A stretch of 28,020 bases of DNA from JBGVSA01 sp041807905 (GCF_041807905.1 NZ_JBGVSA010000035.1:1-28020), one strand, 5' to 3'. Positions 1-8,569 are shown, numbered from the stretch's first letter. Numbers and translations: made by a program. Notes: generated by a model not told the origin, from the sequence alone.

Positions 1-126
1 CGTTTCGAGACCATTCAGCATGCCAGCCGCGTGATCGGCGACTGGATACGTTTTTACAACCACCAGCGTCCACACCAGGCGCTGGGAATGAAGACCCCGG
101 CTGAAGCATTTGCATTAGCCGCATAA
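1..126 (+). pseudogene. IS3-family transposase, C-terminal fragment (5' part outside window)
   Basis: Frame 1 is open from the first base and reads 41 codons to a TAA at 124-126. The residues include the segment FYNHQRPHQALGMKTPAEAF, the typical end of an rve-type (DDE) integrase core of the IS3 superfamily. Only the tail is visible, so the catalytic residues and intactness cannot be judged. The following 20-odd bases up to about 149 (ending GCTGGGTCA) are probably the right terminal inverted repeat of this element, because IS3-type ends usually begin TGACC or similar when read inward. The next transposase begins directly after, with no normal genomic sequence between. Calling it a fragment describes only what this window shows; the complete gene may lie to the left. 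Confidence 0.75.
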
Positions 127-1019
127 CCTGAGCAGATTTCGCTGGGTCAATACAAGCAAGCTTGCAAGCGCGAGCTGGTGAACTTTCTGATCAGTGCCTA
201 TCGGGTAAGCATTCGACGTGCGACAGCAGTAATTGAGCTACGACAGGCGACGTACTTCTATCGGCCGAGGCCGCGGGATGACCGCGCCGAGCGTCAGCGC
301 ATCCGAGAGATTGCCGCCACACGTATCCGCTACGGTGCGCAACGTATCCACGTGCTGCTGCGGCGCGAAGGCTGGCAGATCAATCACAAGAAGACCTACC
401 GGATCTATTGCGAAGAAGGGCTGAACCTGCGCCGCAAGCGACCGCGCCGTCGCGTTGCCGCCGCACACCGGCAGGAACGTCCCGTCCTCTCCAGCATGAA
501 CGAGTGCTGGAGCATGGATTTCGTTGCGGATCAGCTGTTCAACGGGCAGAAGATCCGGGCGTTAACTGTGGTCGATAATTTTAGTCGGGAGAGCCTGGCG
601 ATCACGGTGGATTACGCGCTGAAGGCCGCCGACGTGGTGGTGGCGATGCAGCATCTGCGCGCGCTGCGCGGCTTGCCACAGCGCATCCAGGTGGACAATG
701 GCAGCGAGTTTATTTCCCAGGCGTTGGATCAGTGGGCGTATGAACACGGGGTAACACTGGACTTCTCACGTCCGGGCAAACCCACCGATAATGCGTTCAT
801 TGAATCATTCAACGGCAGCCTGCGAGATGAATGCCTGAACGTGCACTGGTTCTTGTCGCTGGACGATGCTCGCCAGAAGATCGAGATGTGGCGATGCGAT
901 TACAACGAATTCAGGCCGCATAGCTCACTGGGCGATCTGACTCCGAGCGAGTTCCGGCTCGCTCACCTTGAGGCCGGAAATCTCTAACTCCACCCGCTCG
1001 GATATCCGGGGGGAGGTCA
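127..1019 (+). mobile_element. Truncated IS3-family element (right part only)
   Basis: The element comprises the orfB gene and a right end at about 1019. After the orfB stop comes CTCCACCCGCTCGGATATCC and then GGGGGGAGGTCA; read on the minus strand the end is TGACCTCCCCCC, resembling IS3-family terminal repeats that start TGACC with a C-rich stretch. No matching left end is visible because another IS3 transposase tail occupies the left side, with the junction near 149-150. The exact boundaries and any target duplication are inferred and could not be tested. Confidence 0.5.
178..987 (+). CDS. IS3-family transposase OrfB, orfA missing
   Basis: This 269-residue protein is an IS3-family OrfB transposase that catalyses cut and strand transfer of its element. 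It has an N-terminal HTH_21-like region (about residues 1-85, with RIHVLLRREGWQINHKKTYR) and an rve integrase core. The DDE triad is visible: D114 in WSMDF, D173 in VDNGSEF, E209 in FIESFNG. The GTG at 178 is the nominal start, but the frame stays open back to 127 and the coded residues (ACKRELVNFL) look like authentic OrfB N-terminus, so in the intact element translation would come by frameshift from an upstream orfA. No orfA is present: the end of a different IS3 element lies immediately to the left. The gene is therefore probably a 5'-truncated, immobile remnant although its catalytic core is intact. Confidence 0.85.
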   Translation: MNFLISAYRVSIRRATAVIELRQATYFYRPRPRDDRAERQRIREIAATRIRYGAQRIHVLLRREGWQINHKKTYRIYCEEGLNLRRKRPRRRVAAAHRQERPVLSSMNECWSMDFVADQLFNGQKIRALTVVDNFSRESLAITVDYALKAADVVVAMQHLRALRGLPQRIQVDNGSEFISQALDQWAYEHGVTLDFSRPGKPTDNAFIESFNGSLRDECLNVHWFLSLDDARQKIEMWRCDYNEFRPHSSLGDLTPSEFRLAHLEAGNL

Positions 1020-1028
1020 CAATCGCCG

Positions 1029-1051
1029 AGGCAATGAGGCAAGCATTGCCT
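1029..1051. repeat. Inverted repeat between IS end and minus-strand gene
   Basis: AGGCAAT at 1029-1035 and ATTGCCT at 1045-1051 form a perfect 7-bp stem with a 9-nt loop. On the plus strand it is followed by AATTTT, so it could weakly terminate read-through from the transposase. A second imperfect palindrome, ATTGGTCCGGTCCAAT at 1071-1086 (14 of 16 positions symmetric), lies between it and the stop of the minus-strand gene. Confidence 0.35.
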
Positions 1052-1090
1052 AATTTTGACGCCACTGGGAATTGGTCCGGTCCAATATGA

Positions 1091-1729
1091 CTATCGTCTC
1101 GCCGGGCTAGTTGCGCGACCAAATCGAACTTCGTATTCATTGCGTAGGATCTGCCAGATCTTAAAGTCCTCGCTGTTTTCGACGTGCGCCATAGCCTCGG
1201 CCCGAGTCATGGATTCTCTATGTTTGATTTTTCCGCAGGTCCGACACTGGGTTTCCTCCTCCTTCATAAGGTGATCTATCCACCAGTCATAATCGACGAG
1301 ATACTCATAGAGGTCGATCAGAATTTCCCACTGTGGTGGCGTAAGCAGATCGAGCAACGCCGTGTCCGGGTTGAGAAAATATGTGCTTAGTAGTTGCGTG
1401 TTTGTCAAAAGCAAGACGGGTAAATGGAAATAGAGCCCCTTCAAATCCATAAAGCAATGGGCGCATTCATTCATCCTGCCGTCATTGGCTTCGATATGGC
1501 GTACGAGTGACATCCAGTCATGACGGTCGTCGCGGGCCCGCTCTGCTTGGTAGCAAGGGTCGTCCGGATTCAGATAGTCGTCTTTCGCATTTGCCTCGAA
1601 ATACCCGATTCCATCTTCCAGTCTTACATCGGAAAAGGCAGCAATAATCCGGGCTTCAATCGCGTGCCAAACTGGATTGTCAAAAAGAAGGATGTCACCG
1701 CCATCGGCGGTGTTAGAAATGTCGCTCAT
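1091..1729 (-). CDS. Hypothetical protein with Cys pairs (zinc-ribbon-like)
   Basis: I do not recognise the family. From the ATG at 1729 the protein is 212 residues, acidic and rich in aromatic residues in its middle (YEYLVDYDWWIDHL). It has a CxxC pair in CAHCF and a second in ETQCRTCGKIKHRES, which together could bind a metal ion. There is no signal peptide or membrane segment. The ATG at 1729 is preferred because AAGGTAGAG lies about 8 nt upstream on the minus strand. The frame stays open to a TTG at 1834 with another ATG at 1807, and a TATACT -10-like box lies just upstream of 1834, so a 247-residue form is possible. It lies directly downstream of hrpA on the same strand and beside IS remnants. 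Its codon use is less GC-biased than the hrpA-hemH block, suggesting it is accessory. Confidence 0.6.
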   Translation of the reverse strand: MSDISNTADGGDILLFDNPVWHAIEARIIAAFSDVRLEDGIGYFEANAKDDYLNPDDPCYQAERARDDRHDWMSLVRHIEANDGRMNECAHCFMDLKGLYFHLPVLLLTNTQLLSTYFLNPDTALLDLLTPPQWEILIDLYEYLVDYDWWIDHLMKEEETQCRTCGKIKHRESMTRAEAMAHVENSEDFKIWQILRNEYEVRFGRATSPARR

Positions 1730-1859
1730 CGCTCTACCTTGCTTATGAAGATTGAATAGTGCCGTCGCTGTAAGGCGATTGCCATCACTCACATCAATCA
1801 AGCTCATTTGGGAAGAGGTTAATTGGTATTGCAATGAGTGGAGTATACAAATTGAATAA

Positions 1860-4800
1860 TCACCGAGGTCGGCTCGCCCAGATCTTCTGCAAGCGCTTGA
1901 CGCTCACGGGCATTGGCGTCTTGAGTTCCTGCGCGTAGAGACTCACACGCAGTTCTTCCAGCATCCACCGGAATTCTTCCAACTGCGGATCGATGACGTC
2001 GGCGCGCAGTTTTGCGATCCACTCCCGTTCCCACGGCTGGGCGAGTGACTTCCAGTCGCCCATCCATTGCGCGTCGCGCGTGGGGTTGGTGCGCAGCTTT
2101 TCGATGCGTGCCGAGACGGCCTTAAGGTAGCGTGAGTAGTGCGTCAGCCGTTCGTAGGGGACGGCGGTGAGAAAGTCCTTGGGCATCAGCGCGGCGAGTT
2201 GGGCTTCCATGTCGGCGAGTGCTCCGGCATGTGCCTTGAGGCCGAGGAATTTCTTCTGCAGCGCGCCGTACTCGTCGAGGAGCGCAGATGCCAGGCGCAT
2301 GAGTTCCTGCGCGACCAGCGAGATGCGTAGCTTGGCGCTTTGGGCGCGCGCTTCGAAAGTGGCGGCGTCGGTTGGCCGCGGGTCCATCAGACAGGTTCGC
2401 TCGATGGTGGCGACGACGATCTGGCGCTTGAGGTCGGCGTCGTTGCCGAACGAGATGAACTTGAGCGCCAGTTCGCGCATGCCCGGCAATTTTTCGATCG
2501 CCTTGACTTGCGCCGACAGCGTCAGCATGAACAGACGCACCAGCCCCTTGCGGTGTATGCGAGCCGCTTCCTCTTGGGTGTCGCAGGCGATCAGGCTGAC
2601 CGAATCGCCGTCGTCCTGCAGGGCAGGGAAGCCGATGACGGTACGGTGGCCGACCTTCACTTCGAGCAGCTCTGGCAATTCGCCGAAAGACCAGCTCGTC
2701 AGCCCGGAAAGCTGCACGTTGCCAGCGGTTTCTGTCGCGGGTTCCGCTGCGACCGAAGGGGCCTCGGGGGTGTCCTCCGGCTGCGCCACGCCAGCGCTCT
2801 GGAAGGCTTGCTCGATCTGTGCGTTGCGGAACACGCTGGCGACCTGATCCTTGAGCTTGACGCGCAATTCGGCGAGGTTGCGCGACTGCATGAGCGGTCG
2901 GCCGTGCTCGTCGATGACGCGGAAGTTCATGAAACAGTGCGCGTTGACGTTTTCGGGGCGGAAGCTCTCGAGCGGCAGTTTGAGCTGTACGCGCTCTTCC
3001 ACGAAGGTCTCCAGCGCGCGCAGGAACGGTTCGGTGGTATCGAACTGGCCGTCGTCGAATGCGGCCATGAAGGCGCGCGCGGATTCGGAGATCGGCTGCA
3101 GGCGATGCTTGTGCTTTTGCGGCACGGTCTTGAGGAAGGCCGTCACCTTGTCTTCGAGCAGGCCCGGCACGAGCCATTCGCAACGGTTGACCGGCACCTG
3201 GTTGAGCATGGCGAGCGGCACCGTCAGCGTGACGCCGTCATCCACTGCGCCGGGTTCGTGCAGGTAAGTGAGCTTGAGCTTCTGGCCGAGCACTTCCGTC
3301 GTCGGCGGGAAGGCATCGGTGGTGACGCCGGCCGCTTCGTGGCGCATGAGCTGGTCGCGCGACAGGTACAGCAGCTTGGGGTTGCCGCGTTCGGCCTTTT
3401 TGCGCCAGGCCTCGAAGGCGCGCACGTCGGTCACGTCCTGCGGGATGTGGCTGTCGTAGAAGGCGTGGATGAGCGCTTCGTCGACCAGCACGTCGGGGCG
3501 GCGCATCTTGTGTTCGAGGCGTTCGATCTCGGCCACCAGCTTGCGGTTGTGCTGGAGAAAGGCCATGCCGCGCGCAACGGCCTCGTCGATTTCGCCCTGC
3601 ACCAGACCTTCGCGGATGAGCAGGTCGCGACACATCGCCGGATCGACATTCTCGTAGCCGGTCGCGCGCCGCGCGTAGAGCGTAATGCCGTGGAGCACGC
3701 CGCGCTCCCAGGCGCGCACGGCACCGAGTTTTTTCTCCCAGTGCGGTTCGTACACGCTGGTGCGCAGCAGGTGCGCGCCGACTTCTTCGACCCATTCGGG
3801 TTCGATGCGGGCAATGCAGCGCGCGTACAGGCGAGAGGTGTCGATAAGCTCTGCCGCCATCAGCCATTTGCCGGCGCGCTTGGCCATGTACGAGCCCGGA
3901 TGCGGCCAGAACTTGATGCCGCGTGCGCCGTTGAACGCGCCGACGTTGGGCCCGGTGGCGTCTTCGATGCGCACGCCGATGTGGCCGAGCAGGCCGGTCA
4001 GCAAAGCCTTGTGGATCGATTCGTAGTCGGCCGCGCGGGCGCGGGCTTCCTGCTTGGCGGCAATTTGCTGCGCGCCGCGTGCGCCTTTGAGTTCTCGCCC
4101 CGAGGTCGCTTGCTCGGGCTTGGCCTGTTCTTGCCTGCGCGGTTTCTTGCCTTCGGCATCACGCGCGTCGCCCAGCCAGCCGTGTTCGGCGCACAGGCTG
4201 TGCAACTGGCTGTGGATGTCGCGCCATTCGCGCATGCGCAGGTACGATAGGTAATGCTGTTTGCACCACGCCTTCTGTTTGCTGGAAGACTCGTGTCGCC
4301 AGATTTCGTCGAAGGCCTGCCACAGGTTCCAGTACCAGAGGAATTCCGAACGCGGCTCGCCCTTGTCGTCGGGCGCCAGGCGAAAGCGCGCGTGCGCCTG
4401 ATCGGCGGTGCCGGAGCTCTCTGGCGGACGCTCGCGCGGGTCTTGCACCGACAGGGCGGCGGCAATCACCAGCACTTCATCCAGGCAGCGACGGTCGCGC
4501 GCGGCCAGCAGCATGCGGCCGATCTTCGGATCGAGCGGCAGATGCGCCAGTTCGCGGCCGATGGTGGTCAGTTCGTTGTCGTCGTCAACCGCGCCCAGTT
4601 CGGTGAGCAACTGGTAGCCGTCGCCGATCATTCGCGGCGTGGGCGGGTCGATGAAGGGGAACTCTTCGACCGCGCCGAGGCGCAGCGACTTCATGCGCAG
4701 GATGACGCCGGCCAGCGATGAACGCAGGATTTCCGGGTCGGTGTGCGCGGGGCGGCGGGTGAAGTCTTCTTCGTCGTACAGGCGGATGCATACGCCGTCC

Positions 4801-6050
4801 TGCACGCGACCGCAACGGCCTGCGCGTTGCTTGGCCGCACTCTGCGCGATCTTCTCGATCTGCAGGAGCTCGACCTTGTTGCGATGGCTATAGCGGTTCA
4901 GCCGCGCGAGCCCGGTGTCGATCACGTAGCGGATGCCCGGCACGGTGAGCGAGGTTTCGGCGACGTTGGTCGACAGCACGACGCGGCGACCATTGGAACG
5001 GGCGAACACGCGCGCCTGTTCGGCGGCCGACTGGCGCGCGAACAGCGGCAGGATTTCGGTGCCCGGCAGATGGTGCGCCTTGCGCAAGGCTTCAGCCGAT
5101 TCGCGGATTTCGCGCTCGCCGGGCAAAAACACGAGCACATCGCCGGGGCCGACGCGTTGCAGCTCGTCGACGGCCTCGACGATCGCTTCATACAGATCGC
5201 GATTGGCGCGGCGTGGATCGCTGCGTACCGTCACGCCGGCGCGCGCAGCGGGCTTGGCGGCCTCTTCGTCCTCGATCGGGCGGTAGCGCATTTCGATCGG
5301 GTACATGCGGCCCGACACTTCGATCACGGGCGCCGGCTTGCCGCCGATGGCAAAGTGATTCGCAAAGCGTTCGGCGTCGAGCGTGGCCGAGGTGATGATG
5401 ACTTTCAGGTCCGGACGGCGCGGCAGCAACTGGCGCAGGTAGCCGAGCAGGAAGTCGATATTCAGGCTGCGTTCGTGCGCTTCGTCGATGATGATCGTGT
5501 CGTATGCCGACAGCGACGGATCGCCCTGCGTTTCGGCCAGCAGGATGCCGTCCGTCATCAGCTTGATGTAGCTGTCCGCCCGAGTGTGGTCGGTAAAGCG
5601 CACCTTGAAGCCGACTGTACTGCCCAATTCGGAATCGAGTTCCTGCGCAATGCGCGTGGCCGTGGCGCGCGCCGCCAGCCGGCGCGGCTGCGTGTGGCCG
5701 ATCAGCCCGGCTTCGCCGCGACCGATGTCGAGGCAGATCTTGGGCAGTTGCGTCGTTTTGCCGGAGCCGGTTTCGCCCGCGACGATCACCACCTGATTGG
5801 CGCGGATCAGTTCGGCGATTTCGTCGCGCCGCTGGTTGACGGGAAGTTCGCCGGGGAAGTTCGGGCGCGGGAGGTTCTGGCGGCGACGTGCGCGCAGTTC
5901 GGCGCTCTTCTCGAAGCGGCCGCGCAGCTTCTCCGGCAGATCGGCGAGCGCGCGCACAGGCTGCCGCGCTTCGCGCAGGGCGCGGTGCAGGGCGGCGCGG
6001 TCGGCGGACAGGACCTGATCGTAAAGGGCAGAAGACTCGCGGCGGGACAT
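1860..6050 (-). CDS. hrpA: ATP-dependent RNA helicase HrpA (DEAH box)
   Basis: The 1396-residue protein is a cytoplasmic DEAH-box RNA helicase of the HrpA family, linked in enterobacteria to mRNA processing and ribosome-associated remodelling. Visible motifs, counted from the chosen start, are the Walker A GETGSGKT at 92-99, DEAH at 190-193 and TSAT at 221-224. The motif-VI region QRAGRCGR and the HA2/OB-fold and DUF3418-type C-terminal half follow. The length fits the family (about 1300 in E. coli). The open frame extends 226 codons upstream into hemH, but that part is Arg/Pro-rich out-of-frame sequence, so the ATG at 6050 (MSRRESS) is chosen; no clear Shine-Dalgarno precedes it. It follows hemH on the same strand after 149 bp that contain a strong hairpin. 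Residues 840-890 hold a charged, low-complexity insert. Confidence 0.95.
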   Translation of the reverse strand: MSRRESSALYDQVLSADRAALHRALREARQPVRALADLPEKLRGRFEKSAELRARRRQNLPRPNFPGELPVNQRRDEIAELIRANQVVIVAGETGSGKTTQLPKICLDIGRGEAGLIGHTQPRRLAARATATRIAQELDSELGSTVGFKVRFTDHTRADSYIKLMTDGILLAETQGDPSLSAYDTIIIDEAHERSLNIDFLLGYLRQLLPRRPDLKVIITSATLDAERFANHFAIGGKPAPVIEVSGRMYPIEMRYRPIEDEEAAKPAARAGVTVRSDPRRANRDLYEAIVEAVDELQRVGPGDVLVFLPGEREIRESAEALRKAHHLPGTEILPLFARQSAAEQARVFARSNGRRVVLSTNVAETSLTVPGIRYVIDTGLARLNRYSHRNKVELLQIEKIAQSAAKQRAGRCGRVQDGVCIRLYDEEDFTRRPAHTDPEILRSSLAGVILRMKSLRLGAVEEFPFIDPPTPRMIGDGYQLLTELGAVDDDNELTTIGRELAHLPLDPKIGRMLLAARDRRCLDEVLVIAAALSVQDPRERPPESSGTADQAHARFRLAPDDKGEPRSEFLWYWNLWQAFDEIWRHESSSKQKAWCKQHYLSYLRMREWRDIHSQLHSLCAEHGWLGDARDAEGKKPRRQEQAKPEQATSGRELKGARGAQQIAAKQEARARAADYESIHKALLTGLLGHIGVRIEDATGPNVGAFNGARGIKFWPHPGSYMAKRAGKWLMAAELIDTSRLYARCIARIEPEWVEEVGAHLLRTSVYEPHWEKKLGAVRAWERGVLHGITLYARRATGYENVDPAMCRDLLIREGLVQGEIDEAVARGMAFLQHNRKLVAEIERLEHKMRRPDVLVDEALIHAFYDSHIPQDVTDVRAFEAWRKKAERGNPKLLYLSRDQLMRHEAAGVTTDAFPPTTEVLGQKLKLTYLHEPGAVDDGVTLTVPLAMLNQVPVNRCEWLVPGLLEDKVTAFLKTVPQKHKHRLQPISESARAFMAAFDDGQFDTTEPFLRALETFVEERVQLKLPLESFRPENVNAHCFMNFRVIDEHGRPLMQSRNLAELRVKLKDQVASVFRNAQIEQAFQSAGVAQPEDTPEAPSVAAEPATETAGNVQLSGLTSWSFGELPELLEVKVGHRTVIGFPALQDDGDSVSLIACDTQEEAARIHRKGLVRLFMLTLSAQVKAIEKLPGMRELALKFISFGNDADLKRQIVVATIERTCLMDPRPTDAATFEARAQSAKLRISLVAQELMRLASALLDEYGALQKKFLGLKAHAGALADMEAQLAALMPKDFLTAVPYERLTHYSRYLKAVSARIEKLRTNPTRDAQWMGDWKSLAQPWEREWIAKLRADVIDPQLEEFRWMLEELRVSLYAQELKTPMPVSVKRLQKIWASRPR

Positions 6051-6159
6051 CGAAAACGGATCGAAAAATGGAGTGGGGTGCCGGCAACGCCGGCAGCGGC
6101 GTGTGATTCTAGCGGATGAAGCCGCGACAGGTTTCCGCTGGCCGCAAATGGGCCGGGCA

Positions 6160-6185
6160 CCCATGGCCGACGATACGGCCATGGG
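6160..6185 (-). terminator. Hairpin after hemH (possible terminator or attenuator)
   Basis: CCCATGGCCG at 6160-6169 and CGGCCATGGG at 6176-6185 form a perfect 10-bp stem with a 6-nt loop. It starts 14 bp beyond the hemH stop and 110 bp before the hrpA start, on the strand of both genes. No T-run follows, so it may be a transcript-stabilising hairpin rather than a classic intrinsic terminator. Confidence 0.45.
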
Positions 6186-6199
6186 GCGGTCGGCTGGAA

Positions 6200-7315
6200 T
6201 TACTTGCCGTTTTTCGCGGGCATGGCTTCGACGAGCGCCACCTTGCGACGGGCGCGCAGCATCAGTTCCATCGCATCGGGCACGGGCTGGGCGAGCCAGT
6301 CGGCCATGTGGCGGCTGGCAATGTCGCGCAGCGCGCGGATGAAGTCCGGATCTTCGTTCAGGCACTCGATGTAGTTGTATTGCTGGCCACCTGCGCTCAT
6401 GAAGGCGGTCTTGACTTCCATGCCGACCTCTTCGAGCGTTTCCAGGCAATCCGAAACGAACCCTGGGCAGATGACGTCGACGTGCTTGACGCCCTTGGCG
6501 GCCAGTTCGCGCAGGGTCGGCTCGGTGTAGGGGCGCAGCCATTCGGTGCGGCCGAAGCGCGACTGGAACGTGACCACGTATTCGTCGTCGCTCAGGTTGA
6601 GCTGCTGGGCGAGCAGGCGGGCGGTTTCGTGGCACTCGAAGAAGTACGGGTCGCCCTTTTCGATGCTGTAGCGTGGCACGCCGTGAAAGCTCATCACCAG
6701 CTTTTCGCCCTTGCCGTTCTGCGCCCAACTGCGCGTGACCGTGCCGGCCAGCGCAGAGATGTATGCCGGGTCGTCATGGAAGCTGCGCACGAAGCGCATT
6801 TCGGGAACCTTGCGCAGCCGGCGCATGACCTTGGCCACGGCGTCGAAAGCGCTGCCCGTGCTGCTGCTGGCGTATTGCGGGTAGAGCGGCAGCACCAGCA
6901 CGCGGTCGCATTGACGGCCCTTGAGCCAGTCGAGTGCGAAGCGCACGTCGGGTTCGCCATAGCGCATGGCGTAGGCTACCTGTACGTCGTCGCGGCCGGT
7001 TTCGGTGAAATAGCCGGCCAGCAGCTTTCGCTGGCGCTCCGTGTGGATGCGCAGCGGCGAACCTTCGGGCGTCCAGACCTTGCGATACTTGAGCGCGGAC
7101 TGGCGTGGGCGGGTATTGAGAATCCACGCATTGACGATCGGCAGCCACACGATCTTGGGGATTTCGACTACGCGCGAATCGAGCAGGAACTGCTGCAGGT
7201 ACGGCCGTACCGATTTGGCATCGGCCTTGGCCGGTGTGCCGAGATTCATCAGGAGGATGCCGATGCGGGGTGCCTGCTCGGCTTGCTGCGGTGGTTCGCG
7301 GAAAAGAGAGAACAT
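6200..7315 (-). CDS. hemH: Ferrochelatase HemH
   Basis: HemH inserts ferrous iron into protoporphyrin IX, the last step of protoheme synthesis. The 371-residue protein has the family opening GILLMNLGTP at 19-28 and the metal-binding region MSFHGVP with the conserved catalytic His at 211. The signature FVSDCLETLEE carries the conserved Glu at 292. The length is normal for proteobacterial enzymes. There is no transmembrane extension, as expected for a peripheral inner-membrane protein. The ATG at 7315 opens MFSLFREPP; upstream sequence shows only a weak ribosome site. It lies 59 bp downstream of hrcA on the same strand, an arrangement common in betaproteobacteria, and is probably cotranscribed with it. 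Confidence 0.96.
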   Translation of the reverse strand: MFSLFREPPQQAEQAPRIGILLMNLGTPAKADAKSVRPYLQQFLLDSRVVEIPKIVWLPIVNAWILNTRPRQSALKYRKVWTPEGSPLRIHTERQRKLLAGYFTETGRDDVQVAYAMRYGEPDVRFALDWLKGRQCDRVLVLPLYPQYASSSTGSAFDAVAKVMRRLRKVPEMRFVRSFHDDPAYISALAGTVTRSWAQNGKGEKLVMSFHGVPRYSIEKGDPYFFECHETARLLAQQLNLSDDEYVVTFQSRFGRTEWLRPYTEPTLRELAAKGVKHVDVICPGFVSDCLETLEEVGMEVKTAFMSAGGQQYNYIECLNEDPDFIRALRDIASRHMADWLAQPVPDAMELMLRARRKVALVEAMPAKNGK

Positions 7316-7374
7316 GTATGTGCCGCGCGAGGCCTGCGACGTGTTGCATCGCCGGCCCTGCGGTGTATGCCCGG

Positions 7375-8430
7375 TTAATTGTTGTGGTGGGACAGCGCGC
7401 TGGTAAGCAGGCGTGCCGTGATATCGACGATCGGGATCACCCGTTCGTAAGCCATGCGCGTGGGGCCGATGACGCCGACCGTACCGACCAGTTCGCCGTC
7501 AACTTCGTACGGCGCGGTGACCACGCTGCATTCGTCGAGCGAAGCGATGCCCGATTCGCTGCCGATGAAGATCTGCACCCCGTCGGCGCGGTTGGATATG
7601 TCGAGCAACTGGATCAGGCCGGATTTCTGCTCGAACAGGCGGAACAGATCGCGCAGACGCGACATGTTCGACGAGAGATCTTCGATCTCCAGCAGGTTGC
7701 CTTCGCCCGACACCACGTAACTGGTGTCGCGCGCTTCGTTCATGGCTTCCTGCCCGGCGGCGATGGCGCCGTTCATCAGTTCGGACATGTCGCCTTGCAA
7801 CGCGACCAGTTCGGCCTGTAGCCGGCCGAGCATTTCGCTGAACGACAGGCCCGCGCAATGGTGGTTGAGATAATTGGCGGCCGTGGTCAGTTCCGAGGCC
7901 GAATAACTGCGGCGCGTGAAGAGAATGCGGTTCTGCACGTCGCCCGAGGTCGTGACGATGATCAGCAGCACACGCGTGTCCGACAGACTGACGAATTCGA
8001 TCTGGCGGATCTTGGTGTTGTCCTTGCGAGCGGCCACCACGACGCCGGCGAACTGCGTCAGTTGCGACAGCAATTGCGAGGCCGAGCTGATCATGCGAGC
8101 CGGATCGTTCGGCTGCAACCGGTATTCCAGCTCGCGCACCTTGGCCTGTTCCATCGGCTGCACGGTGAGCAGGCTGTCGACGAAGATGCGATAGCCGCGC
8201 GCGGTGGGGATGCGGCCGGCCGAGGTGTGCGGGCTGGCGACAAAGCCGTGTTCCTCAAGATCGGCCATCACGTTGCGGATGGTCGCTGGCGACAGTTCGA
8301 GCCCGGACTGGCGCGACAACGAGCGCGAGCCGACCGGCTGGCCTTCGGCGATGTAGCACTCCACCAGGGTCTTGAGGAGGACCTTGGCGCGTGCATCGAG
8401 TGAATCGGTGGGGGCTTTTACATCCGGCAT
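7375..8430 (-). CDS. hrcA: Heat-inducible transcription repressor HrcA
   Basis: HrcA is a DNA-binding repressor that holds down chaperone genes at CIRCE operators and is itself folded by GroEL. The 351-residue protein carries the N-terminal winged-helix segment (LVECYIAEGQPVGSRSLSRQ, then ATIRNVMADLEEHGFV and SPHTSAGRIPT) and a GAF-like C-terminal domain ending in GTVGVIGPTRMAYERVIPIVD. The ATG at 8430 is chosen because no other start codon lies before the conserved LDARAKVLLKTL segment; the open frame running on to 8808 is low-quality sequence antisense to nadK. No Shine-Dalgarno is visible, and TAGAAT ends 8 nt before the ATG. The divergent neighbour is nadK. No CIRCE operator was seen here, so autoregulation is not supported. 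Confidence 0.95.
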   Translation of the reverse strand: MPDVKAPTDSLDARAKVLLKTLVECYIAEGQPVGSRSLSRQSGLELSPATIRNVMADLEEHGFVASPHTSAGRIPTARGYRIFVDSLLTVQPMEQAKVRELEYRLQPNDPARMISSASQLLSQLTQFAGVVVAARKDNTKIRQIEFVSLSDTRVLLIIVTTSGDVQNRILFTRRSYSASELTTAANYLNHHCAGLSFSEMLGRLQAELVALQGDMSELMNGAIAAGQEAMNEARDTSYVVSGEGNLLEIEDLSSNMSRLRDLFRLFEQKSGLIQLLDISNRADGVQIFIGSESGIASLDECSVVTAPYEVDGELVGTVGVIGPTRMAYERVIPIVDITARLLTSALSHHNN

Positions 8431-8438
8431 AGGTATCG

Positions 8439-8444
8439 ATTCTA
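8439..8444 (-). promoter_or_regulatory. Candidate -10 box of hrcA
   Basis: TAGAAT on the minus strand is separated from the hrcA ATG by exactly 8 nt. The -35 region at 17-bp spacing (TTCCGC) is poor. With usual -10 to start distance, transcription would begin at or next to the ATG, giving a leaderless or nearly leaderless mRNA, consistent with the lack of a ribosome site. Confidence 0.35.
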
Positions 8445-8555
8445 AGAAACCGGGGGCCTTCGCGGAAGACCTCTGACACATCGCGCCACATCCGGCTGAC
8501 GGGGCGGGGCCTCGGGCAAACCCGAAAACCTCGGGGCGGCCGCGTCCAGAATAGG

Positions 8556-8561
8556 TAAAAT
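8556..8561 (+). promoter_or_regulatory. Candidate -10 box of nadK
   Basis: TAAAAT lies 8 nt before the nadK ATG, mirroring the hrcA side. No Shine-Dalgarno and no good -35 are visible. The pair of boxes would define a divergent promoter region at 8431-8569. Confidence 0.35.
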
Positions 8562-8569
8562 GCGGCGCC

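Noticed and set aside
2340..4250. Long plus-strand open frames opposite hrpA (also 4743-6119)
   Set aside because: They are antisense to a well-supported helicase, have skewed His/Arg/Ala/Gly composition typical of GC-rich antisense frames, and show no family motif.
6051..6728. In-frame N-terminal extension of hrpA reaching into hemH
   Set aside because: The extra 226 residues are Arg/Pro-rich out-of-frame sequence of hemH and the hrpA family starts near MSRRESS; reading it as a fusion is not supported.
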